Shown here piece after piece: positions 46,718 to 57,798 of a DNA stretch of 64,000 bases. This DNA comes from Purpureocillium takamizusanense. Lineage: Eukaryota; Ascomycota; Sordariomycetes; Hypocreales; Ophiocordycipitaceae. The translations under genes and the position numbers were made by a program. Each line of letters begins with the position of its first letter. Within the stretch, counting starts at the first letter, position 1. The notes beneath the pieces were generated by a model. The model had not been told where the DNA came from, made no database searches, and saw only the letters and a program-made list of their open reading frames with translations. The DNA lies in NCBI RefSeq assembly GCF_022605165.1, contig NC_063070.1, positions 558,001 through 622,000 on the forward strand. The letters run 5' to 3'.

Positions 46718-49700
46718 CTAGCCCTCAAACAGGTTTGACACCCCTTCGAGCGCGTCGGGCGTGCCTCTGCGTCCTCCCGCCATCCCGCTCCCCCGCGTCG
46801 CTCCCGATTCCGCTGCTGGCCCTTCGTTCATGAAGCCCTGAGCCATCTTGCTTCGGTTGTGCCGCTTGCCCCGCGGCGTGCCCCCGAACCCTGCGCTCTT
46901 GGCCAGCTTCCCCATCTCGGACACGCTTACTCCCTTGAGGTCTTTGAGTAATTCCATCACAACGGCCCGCTGCTGTCGCGTATGCGACCCAGGTCTTGCC
47001 ATGTACTCGTTCAGACGGTCCAGCTCTGCCGGATTGACATTTGGCAGCGACAGGAGCACGTTGCGAGGCGTTGCCGTCGACTGCCCGTAGTGGACGACGA
47101 TGGTGGCAATCAGCGATGCCAGCTCCTTCTGTACCTCCACAAAGTACGGCTCGTGAAACGACGTAACGCATGCTTTCAGGACGTCTGAAGAGATGTACTC
47201 CCGAATCACCGATGCTAGGTCCGGCGGCACGGGCGACGAGTTCCCCGCCATCCGCGACTCTTGGCCGCCGCGTGCTTGCTCCTGTCCCTGCGTGACGTGG
47301 AACTCCGGCACCAGCGAGATGAAGAGCCGCAGAATCATGCCACAGCACCGAGTATCTCTCATGCGTACACCGTGAGTGCAGAACACGAGCAGCGGCTCGA
47401 CAATTTCCTGGCGTGAGAGGCAAAACTTCCGCAAGGACGGAAACCGGCCCTTTGCTTCGTCCTCATTATCGTCATTCCGGGTCCGAGACGCCATCGTCGA
47501 GGAATCTAGTCGTAGGCGGTCAGCAACAAACGAATGTAAACATGGGAAACCGCTGTCGTACTTGATTTTGTGGGGTCGAGGAAATCCGCCACCATCATCA
47601 CGGCCGTATACGTGACCTGACGCAAAATGCTCTCCGTCTTCATCTCTTCCTTCAACCCTGCCTCTCCATCAACGCTAGTGCTCTGCTGTTGCTCCATCTT
47701 CTCCCACTCGCCGTTGATCTTGGAGTCCATTTGGCGAAAGCAAGCCGAGATCAGCTGTGGTAGAAACTGTTCCCGATGGTCCACGGGACAATCATCCACA
47801 AGATATCGAACCAAGTTCAGCAGGTTCGTCTGCTGATGTGTTGAGAGCCAAATGGAGTCGGCAAACAAAGCACTGGAGAGAGGCCCGGACAGTCCCTCGA
47901 CTGAGTAGAACTGAAGATCCAACCGGCTCATGCAGTATATGATGGCATAGGCAGTCTCTCTAACGAACCGCACTGAGCCTCGAATGGTCGATGCCAGGCC
48001 CTCGACAGTGTTCTTCTTATCTATAACGCGGGCATAGAAATCATCTTTGCTGCCGTCAGATATGCCAGCCTGCCAGAAACGGTCACTCAAGATTTTGTGC
48101 ACGGAAGGCCGCATTTCGTGAGGCAGAAGCAACCAGTTGTCCGGGTTGTGCGTCGCATGAGCAAATCTGCCTCGGGATGTCAGCATATAATCAAGGGCCA
48201 GAGCCAGCAGTTTTGTCACATGGCGGCATTGCGTACCTCAGATACTCGAGCAGGTCGGCAAGGATGTTCGAGTAGCCGTCCCGCCACAGTGCGTACGAGG
48301 TTTGAAACGCTGTAGACGACTTGTCCAGTCTCTCTACTGAAAACGCCAGGAACGATTTTGTTGGCCGCAACGGCAAAGCCTTGATGGCGCTGTTAGCGAG
48401 TTGAAGCATACGTCTATGCATTCGACTGTGTTTACCTTGAGTCTCTCCTCTAGTTCGTTTTGGAGTGCCAGGCCTTCCGCATCGAGCTCTGCGGAGCCCC
48501 AATCCTTGATTTCATGTGCCTTGCGGCTCACAAGGTATTTCTGGGCCTTGTCCAGACCGAGAAACTCGCAGAAGCTGGAGTAGGAGCTGAGCGATGCTCT
48601 GATATTCTCGGTCCGCCACTGCGCTTTGACCGGCTCGACGAACTCGGACAACTTGTTAATCTTTGCCGTTATCTCAATCCCACGAGCGCGATGCCTGAAG
48701 ACGTCAGCATTCTAGCCAGTTCATGTTTTGGATGAAGGGGTACCCACACGATGAGGAAGAGGAAGCTTTTGTATGCAAGTGATCGCTTCTCGTCCAAGGC
48801 TCCTGACGACATCATCTCGTTCACGCGAGCCTCAATCTGCTCGTATACATTCTTGGAGGAACAGTCATGTTAGAGTCGATGCAAGTGGATGCATAGGCAG
48901 GAAAGACCTTACAAGTAGGTGGTCAGGCATCTCTGCTGCCAGACGTTGCAGTTCTATCATACTCTCCCCTTGAAGGTCTTTAACCGCGTCGTTGAAGGCT
49001 CGGAATTCGGGCTCCAGGTTAGGCCAAGTCACAAGAATGTGCTCGAGGACCTTGAGCATGACGTCGGTATTTTTGTTCAGGGCAGTGGTGGAGAAGTAGA
49101 CAAGCAACTGAAGCTTTCTCTTGCGAATTAAGGGGTCCTGGATAGCACCTCGAGTTTAGCATGTTATCATCACCCAGTGGCACTCGAAGGGCTCCCTTAC
49201 CTCAAAGTTCAGCGGGAGGAGCTTGTCGCACCAGGACGCCAAGATGGCGTCCACATCAGCAGCTCTTTGCACCTGCATAGACTGGATCAGCCTATTGAAC
49301 ACTGCATCGCCTGCTGCCGCTTACCTCGTCCTTGGCATGATATCTCTTCCACTTGACATAACCCTTCAGCGCCGCTTCGACCAGCGTGAATTGCGAGTCA
49401 ACACGAAGTGCGGGCATGGAATGTTTGGAGTAGGTTTGCTCTGCTTTCATCAGCACCAGAACGAAACTTAGTCCAGAAGGTTGCAATAGCGTACTGCTAA
49501 AGGTCGGTTGACCGTCGTACAGATGCTGAAGGAAGTACTCTGTGCTGGATAGTATGTGGGAAATGGCCTCCTCAAGCCGGAGCTGAACGATCAGCTCCAC
49601 AATCTGACAGCTATATCGACGATAGTTGCCCAGGAAAGCGTGCCGTTCTGGCATAGTGTCGGTGTCCTCCATGAGAAAGAGATAAGTTGCGTCTGTGGAA

Positions 49701-51140
49701 TCCTCCGGTAAATTCTCGTATCGTACAAGTCGCGAGCTGCAAAGTTCAAGCAGCGGCCCGATCAGCGGCGTAACCAGGTCACTGTGGCCTAGAGCCCTAT
49801 GACTCAGGATCCTGGTCCAAGTCACGAGTATGGGAATAGAAACCATGAGACTTTGACTTTGGACGACGAGAACAAGCAGAGCAAGGAAATCGGACTGCGC
49901 AGCGTCGGATGGCAGCTTTGCAAACTTGCGCTCAAAATACTCGCCGACTGACGATAGCATCTAAAATGAGCATTAGACGCATCCCATGTATTGGTTACGA
50001 ACTGGAAATGTACCTCTGAAAGCTTTTTCGAAATCTGGTACTTGTCGTCATCAATATCTTCAGCGTCAACGGTTGCCCACTCAAATAAGCCTCTGCATAA
50101 GGCGACGGAGGCGTGGGTGTACATGGGGGCCACGAGCTGCTGGAACTCCTCGTCGGTGAAGTTTGTCCGACCGTAGAGAGCATGTAAGGCATCCAATGCG
50201 GCCTAGTGAACATTTGTGTCAGCAAACATGCATCGTGTTCTCACCGCATAGATGCGCCACCTGCCTTTTGAACCTCAACATGCGGTGAGGCCAAGCCCGC
50301 CGTTATGACCTTGACGCATTGTGCGGCGGAGACTGCCCTTGGAATCGCCCAGGGCATGAGGGACAACAGGACGGAAAAAGCTCTGAGAGTACAATGGGTG
50401 ACTTCACTGTTGTCCTTCGATGCGGAGTTGATGCAGTAGCTAAGAAATTCCGTGATGCGACTGAGCCATCCCTCATGCCCATGGCGTACGTCGGGACCAG
50501 GCTGTCGGTTCGGAAATGCCTCCACCAAGACGGCTGTCGGCGTGAAGACCTCGACACAAGCCTTGCTAAGGACTCCTTCTCGCATCGCCACTACCGGATC
50601 GTCGCCAGAGAAGACCTCGTCGGAGAGTGTTTCGAGGATGAACATGACGAGCTCTTTATGGACGGCCGAGTCTGGGACCTGCCACAGGTGAACGAGCATG
50701 GCATCCATGTCCATCCAGCTGGCACCCCAGCACCGCTTGGCCACTTCGACCCATAATTGAGCCGTCTTGTTGCGGAGATACGTCGGATCTTCTCTTGAAA
50801 TGGCCTGACTGAGCTCAAGAACCCAGTTCCGAAGGGCCGTCGCTTGCTCCTCGCTATATGTAGACCACCTGTACCGTATTGCGTGCTCAAGTAGAGAAAG
50901 GGCGTAGTGACGGACCACTGGCGATTGCGACCTGTCTGCAGCAAGCCTGTATCCCTGGAGAGGCGCCTCGGGGAGATCTTTGACTTCCTCGAGGAACGAC
51001 TGCGCTTCTCGGCGGGCGTCGTTGGCGGAGTAGGGGCTGTGGACAACTTCGAGGGCGCCGTGTATCTTAGCCAAGGTGTCCGCGCCGCTGCCGTTGGTCT
51101 GATCGCCGCCGGGGGCCAAGACGCCGCCGTTGGCAGACAT
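46718..51140 (-). CDS. MSN5: Exportin-5/MSN5 family karyopherin
   Basis: Importin-beta-type nuclear transport receptor; yeast Msn5 exports phosphoproteins, while animal exportin-5 exports structured RNA. Ten exons (minus): 50265-51140, 50014-50202, 49325-49960, 49201-49272, 48913-49137, 48748-48851, 48436-48694, 48237-48379, 47562-48166, 46718-47505. These sum to 1,298 residues. Blocks: [14 protein letters not shown] and [20 protein letters not shown] (importin N-terminal region), [26 protein letters not shown] (Xpo1-like), [47 protein letters not shown] and [12 protein letters not shown]. Intron 1 appears to use a GC donor (AAG|GCAGGT): phase rules out the nearby GT sites and the join reads [17 protein letters not shown]. 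Other introns are 52-106 nt with ordinary GT donors. The family is secure; exon 1/2 and 9/10 joins are predictions. Confidence 0.9.
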
Positions 51141-52241
51141 GACGTCTGCGGTGGAAGCGGCGCGTGCCGAGCGGTTGGTGTTAAGGACCCTTTAGGCTTG
51201 CCCTTCGGACGCTGGCCCAATGCTCCCGCTGTAATTGGCAAAGATGTAGGGCCTGTAGAGCGAGATTTAACGAGACTCGTCGGAGTCGGAGGTGTATCGC
51301 AGCAGTCGGGAGTCGTCTGGCGATCGAAGCAGTGGACTCGTTGAGAGATAGGGAGTGAGCGTGCACGCGAATGCCGAGTCGATCGCGAGACGCCGCCGTC
51401 GCAGAAATTAGAGCGGGCCCAGTTGTCGAAAAGCTGCCTAGAAAGAGATGAAGACAGGTTATTCGTGCGAGGGAAGACGGATTTAAACAGAGGGGACAAA
51501 TATGGCGAAGACTCCGGTAGCGAAAGACGGCGTGGGCAAGCTGGAGGTCGCGCGGCGAGGGAAGAGGCAGCTGGGGTCTGTTCTGTGGTGGATAACTTTA
51601 GCTGGTGGTGGTGATCCGGTGAGTGGTGGGCGGTTCGGTGGAGGTGGGGCCTGGGCGAGGCACCCGCCAGCCGGCAGCTGCTGATGTGGATGCGGCCTCC
51701 AGCTGCCATCGACATTTCTTTAGTGACTTTGCAGAAGCCTCCACTCATTGCCGCGGGACCTTGAAGGAGGCGCCAGCTGTTTGTTCCACTCACCGTCTGC
51801 AGGCTACCTGGGTACCTAATTAAGCCAGGGCGTTCCATGACCGCACCGAGGCAAGGCGGCCGGCCAGTCTAATAAAAGGGACTGTGTTCCGAACAACAGC
51901 ATGTGGCCAACGCCCGACACCGAAGCTTTATTATTAGGTAGGCACCTCGCCTGCTATAAGAGAAGCCACGTGAAGCAGCGTGCACAGGATACATCAATAC
52001 CTACAAAACGCTCATCGCGCAAGCAGCTCGTGTGAAGAGACGTTGTGTTTGACCCGAAAGTCTGCAAAACGGCAGAGGCTATTGCATGCCAGCGTATCCG
52101 CGCATCCTAACAAAACAGAATGGTTCGCCCTCGGCACACGCCTCGCTGGCAGCCTATTTATGCTCTTATTGTGCTTCAAAGTGACACACTAGATAATATT
52201 TGGGCAGCATACAGCACTCGTGGCCGAGCGAGATTTACTCA
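51141..52241. other. Intergenic region upstream of the exportin gene
   Basis: It holds the exportin promoter and the 3' flank of DPH7. An arginine/serine-rich frame continues upstream of the exportin ATG in another phase and is not considered coding. Confidence 0.5.
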
Positions 52242-53510
52242 CTACGGGAGAGGCGGTGCATCTTCTGAGATGATCCCACCATGATACTCCCACAAGCAAA
52301 GAAGCTTGTCATAAAAGCTCGTCGAGACGCAGCGCAGCCCATCCTTGCTCCCTGGCAAGGGGACGAAATGCGACGCGTAGTTCATGCTCTCGTGTTCCTC
52401 AAACCGCGCAAGGACCCTGCAGCCCCAGCTCGAGCAGTCACTTGTTATCTCCAACAGCCGGGCACCCGCGTGCATGCAAGAGGCCAATACACGTATCGTC
52501 CGCGACGGCTTGATGTCCACCAGATTCAGACGCCAGACTCCGCCACCGACATTCGTCTCCATCAAGAGGTGTGCTCTCTTCATGCCGTACGATGCATCAA
52601 GATCGTGGATGGAGAAAACACGCATGCTGTCATCGTAGCTCCCGGTAACGACGACCCGGCCGCCGTCCTCTGTGAAAATCGGCAGCGGTAGGATTGCCGT
52701 GACCCCGGCGTCATGTTGACCCTTTATTGTTACTGGAGGAAACAAGGCCTCATAGCCTTGAGGCCGGCCTTCATCCCCCAAAGCGTATGAGGTGTACCGC
52801 AGCATGGAGTCATCCCCGCCGCAGTATGCGGTGACGGCTTGCCGACCCTGGCCAGCTGTTGGGGAGAACGCTATCGACCAGGCCTCGAGAGAGTTGGGTA
52901 TGTCCAAGTCGGTCTGGCCCTTGATCTTCCAATCGCAATCCAGGTACAAGAGTCTAGCAAGGCCGGATGATGTTGTGACGGCGATAGCATTGGTCAGACT
53001 GGGATGCCATGCGCATTGTAAGAAGAGAGTGCCGTCGTCAAGGTCGGCGCATCGGCTCGTTGCCACATGCTGCAGGGGCTCTTGTGCGTCTCTGGCCGGG
53101 TCGAACCTGAATATGGCCAGTGTACCTGTGCTTGACACCGCGGCCAAGATATCTTGGTGCCCGACCGTGTCGGGATGGAACCGTATATCTAGCAAAGCAG
53201 ACGGCTGCAGTGTTGTTTGTAACTTCATGCTGATCAATGTCAGCAACATGGATCCCATGAGGCAAACATTGACAAACATTTCACCGCCTTCTAGCCGGAA
53301 CACGACAAGGCTGCCATGACGACTTTGAGGCTTCTTCAAGCCTTCTGCATGTTGACCTTCATCTGGGTGGCCTGATGATGCGTCGTCCTTTTGCAGATTG
53401 TAGGTGCCGACAACGAAGAAGTCTGGATAGGCAGGACTGAAGAGCATGCAGCTCGGGGGCAGATCAAGAATCCGCGTTGCCTTGGATTTTATTGGTAACA
53501 TGGAATCCAT
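52242..53510 (-). CDS. DPH7: DPH7-like diphthine methylesterase (WD40 protein)
   Basis: WD40 beta-propeller resembling Dph7/WDR85 (yeast Rrt2), which removes the methyl ester from methylated diphthine on eEF2 before the final amidation to diphthamide. The open frame gives 422 residues from ATG 53510. Diagnostic blocks are FVVGTYNLQKDD near the N-terminus, SLVVFRLEGGE, LLDIRFHPD, LAAVSSTGTLAIFRF, FLQCAWHPS, EAWSIAFSP, YCGGDDSMLRY, VVVTGSYDDSMRVF, GGGVWRLNLV and FYDKLLCLWEY. The insertion FVNVCLMGSMLLTLIS after GGEM has no counterpart I recall. It corresponds to a possible 48-nt in-frame intron (GTTTGT...GCTGAC...CAG, about 53234-53281) whose removal would give GGEIMKLQ and 406 residues. Family assignment is good. 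Confidence 0.87.
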   Translation of the reverse strand: MDSMLPIKSKATRILDLPPSCMLFSPAYPDFFVVGTYNLQKDDASSGHPDEGQHAEGLKKPQSRHGSLVVFRLEGGEMFVNVCLMGSMLLTLISMKLQTTLQPSALLDIRFHPDTVGHQDILAAVSSTGTLAIFRFDPARDAQEPLQHVATSRCADLDDGTLFLQCAWHPSLTNAIAVTTSSGLARLLYLDCDWKIKGQTDLDIPNSLEAWSIAFSPTAGQGRQAVTAYCGGDDSMLRYTSYALGDEGRPQGYEALFPPVTIKGQHDAGVTAILPLPIFTEDGGRVVVTGSYDDSMRVFSIHDLDASYGMKRAHLLMETNVGGGVWRLNLVDIKPSRTIRVLASCMHAGARLLEITSDCSSWGCRVLARFEEHESMNYASHFVPLPGSKDGLRCVSTSFYDKLLCLWEYHGGIISEDAPPLP

Positions 53511-54395
53511 GTGAGCGATTCGTCAACGTGACCAGCGGTCCTGCTACTCGAGCGTTCATGGGCAGGCGTTGCTGCATGCTGGTAGGTACAGATTGGAACG
53601 GAACAGCTGGAAGTGGTCGATGAGATGGGATGTCTTCCCAGCAGATGACCCACTGAAGACGGGGCCGTCGGGCGTCTCAGCTGGGGGCGCTGACACTGCT
53701 GAGCTTGCCTCCATCAGGGCGGGACCTCGCCCGGTACCTGTAATAAGGTAAGGTACCTTACCCAGTAGTAAGTATGGAAAAGTACCTCAAGGCCAGCGGG
53801 GACCCCTCTTCAGCGACTGCCCGGTTGTACCACTGCATACCGTATTCCTCGCTGCATGCACTGCACTGCAAATTGACTGTAACCAGGGGTCGCACTTGGG
53901 ATCGAGAAAAGGCTCAGTAGCAGCGGGAGCTAGCAGCAGGACCTGTCAACAACCTTGGACAGACCGGCCGGGCGAAGGCCAGTCTCTCTCTGACTGCCGC
54001 AGTGAGCATCCGTTCGCCCTCAGCTTGGACGGCCATCCAATCGACTGCAGGATTCCATTCAGCGCGTCCTTCCCCTCTTTGTAACACCTTCACGAGGCTG
54101 CGATTTCCTAGTGAAGACGTTTGGAAAGCTTTTTGTTTCGACATCACAGTTTCCCAGCTCATCGATCTAAGATTCTTGAGAGAGCTCCACTCTTAGCAGG
54201 CAAACAACTACTACCGACCTCATCGTGAAGCAGCCCAGACGGACCGGCTTGCAATAAGAGGTTCTATTTGTGGCGAAGGGCAAGTGTCGCGGACCTGTGT
54301 TTGTTTGCTCGTGCTGACTGACCTCAGCAGCGAGCGTCCGATTTTGCCATCGCCATAGGCACTGTCCCATAGCCCTTCACTTGGCGACTACAACC
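53511..54395. other. Divergent intergenic region between DPH7 and the DUF1917 gene
   Basis: It contains a 16-bp palindrome at 53747-53762 flanked by more GTAC words. No ORF with recognisable features. Confidence 0.55.
53747..53762. repeat. Perfect 16-bp palindrome
   Basis: GGTAAGGTACCTTACC is self-complementary and centred on GTAC. Confidence 0.9.
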
Positions 54396-55534
54396 ATGGC
54401 TTCAGTTCCCTACTGCACAGACACCTGGGACCCTATGGATTTAGACGACTCAGACTTTTACGGTATTCTGCGATTTAATGACGTCGAACTCAGACTTGTA
54501 GATGGACCACGCTGATTCGACCCCCCAGGTGACGAGGACACCACCCAGAGTCTCCAACGCCGCGTGGCAGAGTTCGACCCCAGCGAAGGGTTTCGCAACC
54601 AAAATGCCAGCACAGCCCGCCCGCCGCAGCAGACAAACTTCGCTGAGGAACCTTCTCGTTTTCACAACCCCTATGCTGGGGTGCCGTACGCCTGGCAGTT
54701 GACAGAAACGGTTGACGACTTTCTTGCTCGTCTCCCGCCTTTGACTACAGAACAGAGCGGGCAGGTCCCGTGGATTTTCATATGCAACCCGTACATACCC
54801 AGAGAGGAGAAACGCAACGGCGACAGCGGCCTTATCAAAGGGAACGAAGATGAGGCACCGACGGAGGAAGGAAGCAAGGTCCAGTGGGTCGTCCAGGGCG
54901 GCATGGAGAGACTCGGAATACTGGAAGACGTGCACCGGATGCTGCAAGAGGCAGGCAAGTCGGAATCTTTTATCCGGCAAGAGATGTATAAGCAGCGCAA
55001 GAAAGCTGGCTTAGACATATTGCACTTGGCACACGCGGGCAAGGTTCGCACAGGCAAGGTGAGTCAGGCTTGTTTGTTCGCTACTCTACCGTGGCTAAGG
55101 CCTCGCTGGCTGACTGTCGTATCTTGCCATGTTGCAGTGGCTATTGTTCTGCCCACCTGCAGAGGTAAACGAGACCTGGGCCATGCTTGCCAACGCCACG
55201 GCCAACAATGAGCTCGGCATTGCTGCCAAAGTTGCCCCGCGACCGGCTTCTGGGGACGAGAGGAAGGAGCGCCTGATTTGCGTCTACACGGCCGACTTTC
55301 ATGACAAGGCTGATGTCGGCCGAGTCCTTAAACGGCTGCGGGAGCTGAGATTGGTCGAATCAAAAGGACGCGTGCTGTACTACAAGCCCGGTGAGTCATA
55401 ACGACGTGCTGCAGGTGCGGGGACGTCTTGCTAGCTGACTGACGGCATCAGATATTTACACGTACGTTGGCATCGCTCATGGCAACCCATGGGGTCTGGG
55501 CGCATCAATATATAGCTCCAGAGACGTGTTCTAG
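54396..55534 (+). CDS. DUF1917 (UPF0696/Bles03-like) protein
   Basis: Four exons, 54396-54462, 54529-55058, 55138-55390 and 55452-55534, encode 310 residues with exact phases. Introns of 66, 79 and 61 nt have GTATTC or GTGAGT donors and CAG acceptors. Recognisable blocks are ESxxF-like RVAEFDPSEGF, PWIFICNPYIP, KVQWVVQGGMERLGILEDVHRML, KAGLDILHLAHAGKVRTGKW, LFFCPPAEVNETWAMLANATANNELGIAAKVAP, RLICVYTADFHDKADVGRVLKRLREL, and a final DIYTYVGIAHGNPWGL. This order fits the DUF1917 family, whose human member C11orf68/Bles03 has an eIF4E-like fold; its biochemical role is not established. It converges with NAA30. Confidence 0.85.
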
Positions 55535-55761
55535 AGCAGAGCGCGCTGGTGTATGAGGTGACCTCCGGGACGGACAACGTGAAGAAAGGAACTGAACAAG
55601 ATTGAGGCTCACAATATGAGTGTTTGATTGAAATACAAGGCGATTCTCGCTCCGCTATCCAACGCCACCGACCTTACGCTGCTTGCTATGCTCCGTCTAT
55701 TTCGTGTAGGGGCCTACTCGCGCGGCATATGCTGAAAGTAACCATTCGGCTCTACCAGCCA

Positions 55762-56367
55762 TCAGGTAACGTCGTCCCCGTAAAAGTTGGGAGTGCCGCC
55801 CGAGTCTACAGCTCGAAGCGGGAGGACGAGTCGGTAGGCGCTGTTGCCGTTGAGGTAGTACCGATGCAATTTCTTGGATCTTATGAAGCCTAGCCGCTCA
55901 TATAGCCTCATGGCTGGGATGTTTGTCTCCTCTGTCTCGAGCACGATCTCATCGGCATTCCGGCTGACCATGGCTTCTATTGCTCGTTTTACCAAGGCAG
56001 TTGCGACACCATGGCCGCGAAAGGGCGACGATACCGCGAGCATGGCGATGTAGCCGCGACGGGTTGGCGGAGAGTGCGAGGAGTGAACCTCGAGCTTGCA
56101 GACAATGACTCCGATGAGCGAAGAGTCGGCAGGGTTTAGAGCCTGAGTGGAATGAAGAGGCGATGTCAGCGCATGAATGTGAAAGTCCATGAGAGTGGGA
56201 CTGACCATGAAGCAGAGGTGTGCCCATTGGCAAAGAAAGTAGCGGTATACATAGATGCTGTACGGTTCGCTGAGATCTTTGGATATGAGTGACCTGATGG
56301 CCAGGAGGTATTGAGACTCCAATCCGTGCTGGTACTGGACATACTCCAGCCCGGGGGGCTGGACCAT
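55762..56367 (-). CDS. NAA30: NAA30/MAK3, catalytic subunit of N-terminal acetyltransferase C
   Basis: GNAT-fold acetyltransferase of the NatC complex, which acetylates N-termini starting Met-Leu/Ile/Phe/Trp during translation. Exons 56206-56367 and 55762-56142 give 180 residues. The 63-nt intron (GTCAGT...GCTGAC...CTCAG) is a multiple of three and has no stop codon, so unspliced RNA would add 21 residues. Splicing joins YFLCQWAHLCFM to ALNPADSSLIGVIVCKLEVH. Further hallmarks are RRGYIAMLAVSSPFRGHGVATALVKRAI (acetyl-CoA loop RGHGVA), ADEIVLETEETNIPAMRLYERLGF and LHRYYLNGNSAYRLVL. ATG at 56367 (MVQPPGLEYVQY) is the family-like start. Assignment is very secure. Confidence 0.95.
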   Translation of the reverse strand: MVQPPGLEYVQYQHGLESQYLLAIRSLISKDLSEPYSIYVYRYFLCQWAHLCFMVSPTLMDFHIHALTSPLHSTQALNPADSSLIGVIVCKLEVHSSHSPPTRRGYIAMLAVSSPFRGHGVATALVKRAIEAMVSRNADEIVLETEETNIPAMRLYERLGFIRSKKLHRYYLNGNSAYRLVLPLRAVDSGGTPNFYGDDVT

Positions 56368-57798
56368 GGTGCCTGGTCGTGCGCCAATCTGGGAGGGCAC
56401 CGCGCGGCGTGGATGAGGAATGAAGATAATGCTGGAAGCAAGACGAGGTGAGCTGTACGCGGCGGGCCAGGTCCGAATATCAGACAAGTGAGATGCGGCT
56501 GACGACAGTTGATGAGACGCCGGTTTCGGCAGTGGCCCCTCACGTGGGAGTTGGTGACTTGAGGTATGGTCAAGCAAGCTCCGGGTCGGCAGGGTGGTCA
56601 CGCAGCAGAGCTTGTGCCGGAGGCGCCTGCGATGGTCCTCCGGGGTCGCCAACAGCCTTGGTATGAAGCAGGCGTTGTTGCCTGGTTTCAGTCCCGCGTT
56701 GCTACCCGAATCGCACGTGGGTAACAAGGCGGGTTGGAGCGCCTGGGAGCTTCGGGACGGTCTGGACGGGTTGGCGAAGATGACTGGTTGACTGGGCAGG
56801 GCTGGCCGACGACACAGCCTGGTCCCCGCATGCCCCTCCCTTAGTAGTCAATACTTGGGGGTCTTACCGCAATGCTGATCCAATGCCGTGGCGGCCGGGC
56901 GGCGGGCTGCCGTTTGGAGTGAAGTTGGTATTGGACGGACGTAGTCTGTGGATGCGTTTGTGAGCATGGAGGGGAGAGTCGATGGATGGAGGGGTAGGCA
57001 GAGGGGCAGCGGAGCGGAACCATTTCTGCCTCCGATGGAACCTGTTGAACCTCACCTCAGTATACTGTGCCTCAGGTAGGTACAGAGGAGGCTTGAGAAG
57101 GTACCTTAGCACCTTATGCATGTGCCTAAGCTCCTGAGACCTGCCCTGCGTTTGATGCACGACAACAGCTGCACTGACAAAGGGGACAAAAAGAAACATA
57201 ATAAAAAAGGGAGCAGGCAGCGAATTGATAGTTTGGAGAAAGGGTTCAAATCTTGGCGTACGAATTGCTCTCAACTTAGCTTTTTTTTTTATGTACTTGA
57301 TCGCGTCGGTTCGGCACCTGAAAGGGTACCCCTGTAACTGATTGACTGAATGTCATCGTCGTTGCGTGCAGTGCAAGTCACCTTACCCAAGTCGTATACT
57401 ATTTAGTAGTACTTGTTGCCGTCCAGTTTTTGCATCAGCCGCGAGCGCGTTGTAGAGGGTTTCCGTCTCCAGGCCTACTTCGCCGTGATTTCTCCCACCC
57501 ACATGAGGTGGTCCTTCCCAGTTCGGTCACATTTGGTTCCTCATTCCTTCAGCCCTGCGACGACCACCTTTGCAGCAAGCTGTGGCGAGCTGCAACGCCC
57601 CCTTGCCCCGCCAAAACTTGGAACAAACCACCAACCACCTCGGTGCCGCAACAGCATCCCTTGACCTCGCGCGTCCACCAATCCAGCGCCCGGGAAGCGG
57701 ACCGTATCGCTTCCCGACCTCTGCATCCGCACTGCCTCACCCAGCTTTTCCCATCCTACGCGCGCCTGCTCGACGTGGTCTTGTACTCGTGCCGCGCA
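56368..57798. other. Divergent intergenic region between NAA30 and LRO1
   Basis: It carries an 11-T run near 57281-57291 and GTAC-rich words near 57075-57110. The LRO1 frame is open upstream of its ATG to about 57430 but begins with a non-ATG codon and is unlike the family. Confidence 0.55.

Noticed and set aside
57430..57798. Apparent 123-residue N-terminal extension of LRO1
   Set aside because: No ATG at its beginning, composition unlike Lro1, and a family-like ATG is present at 57799.
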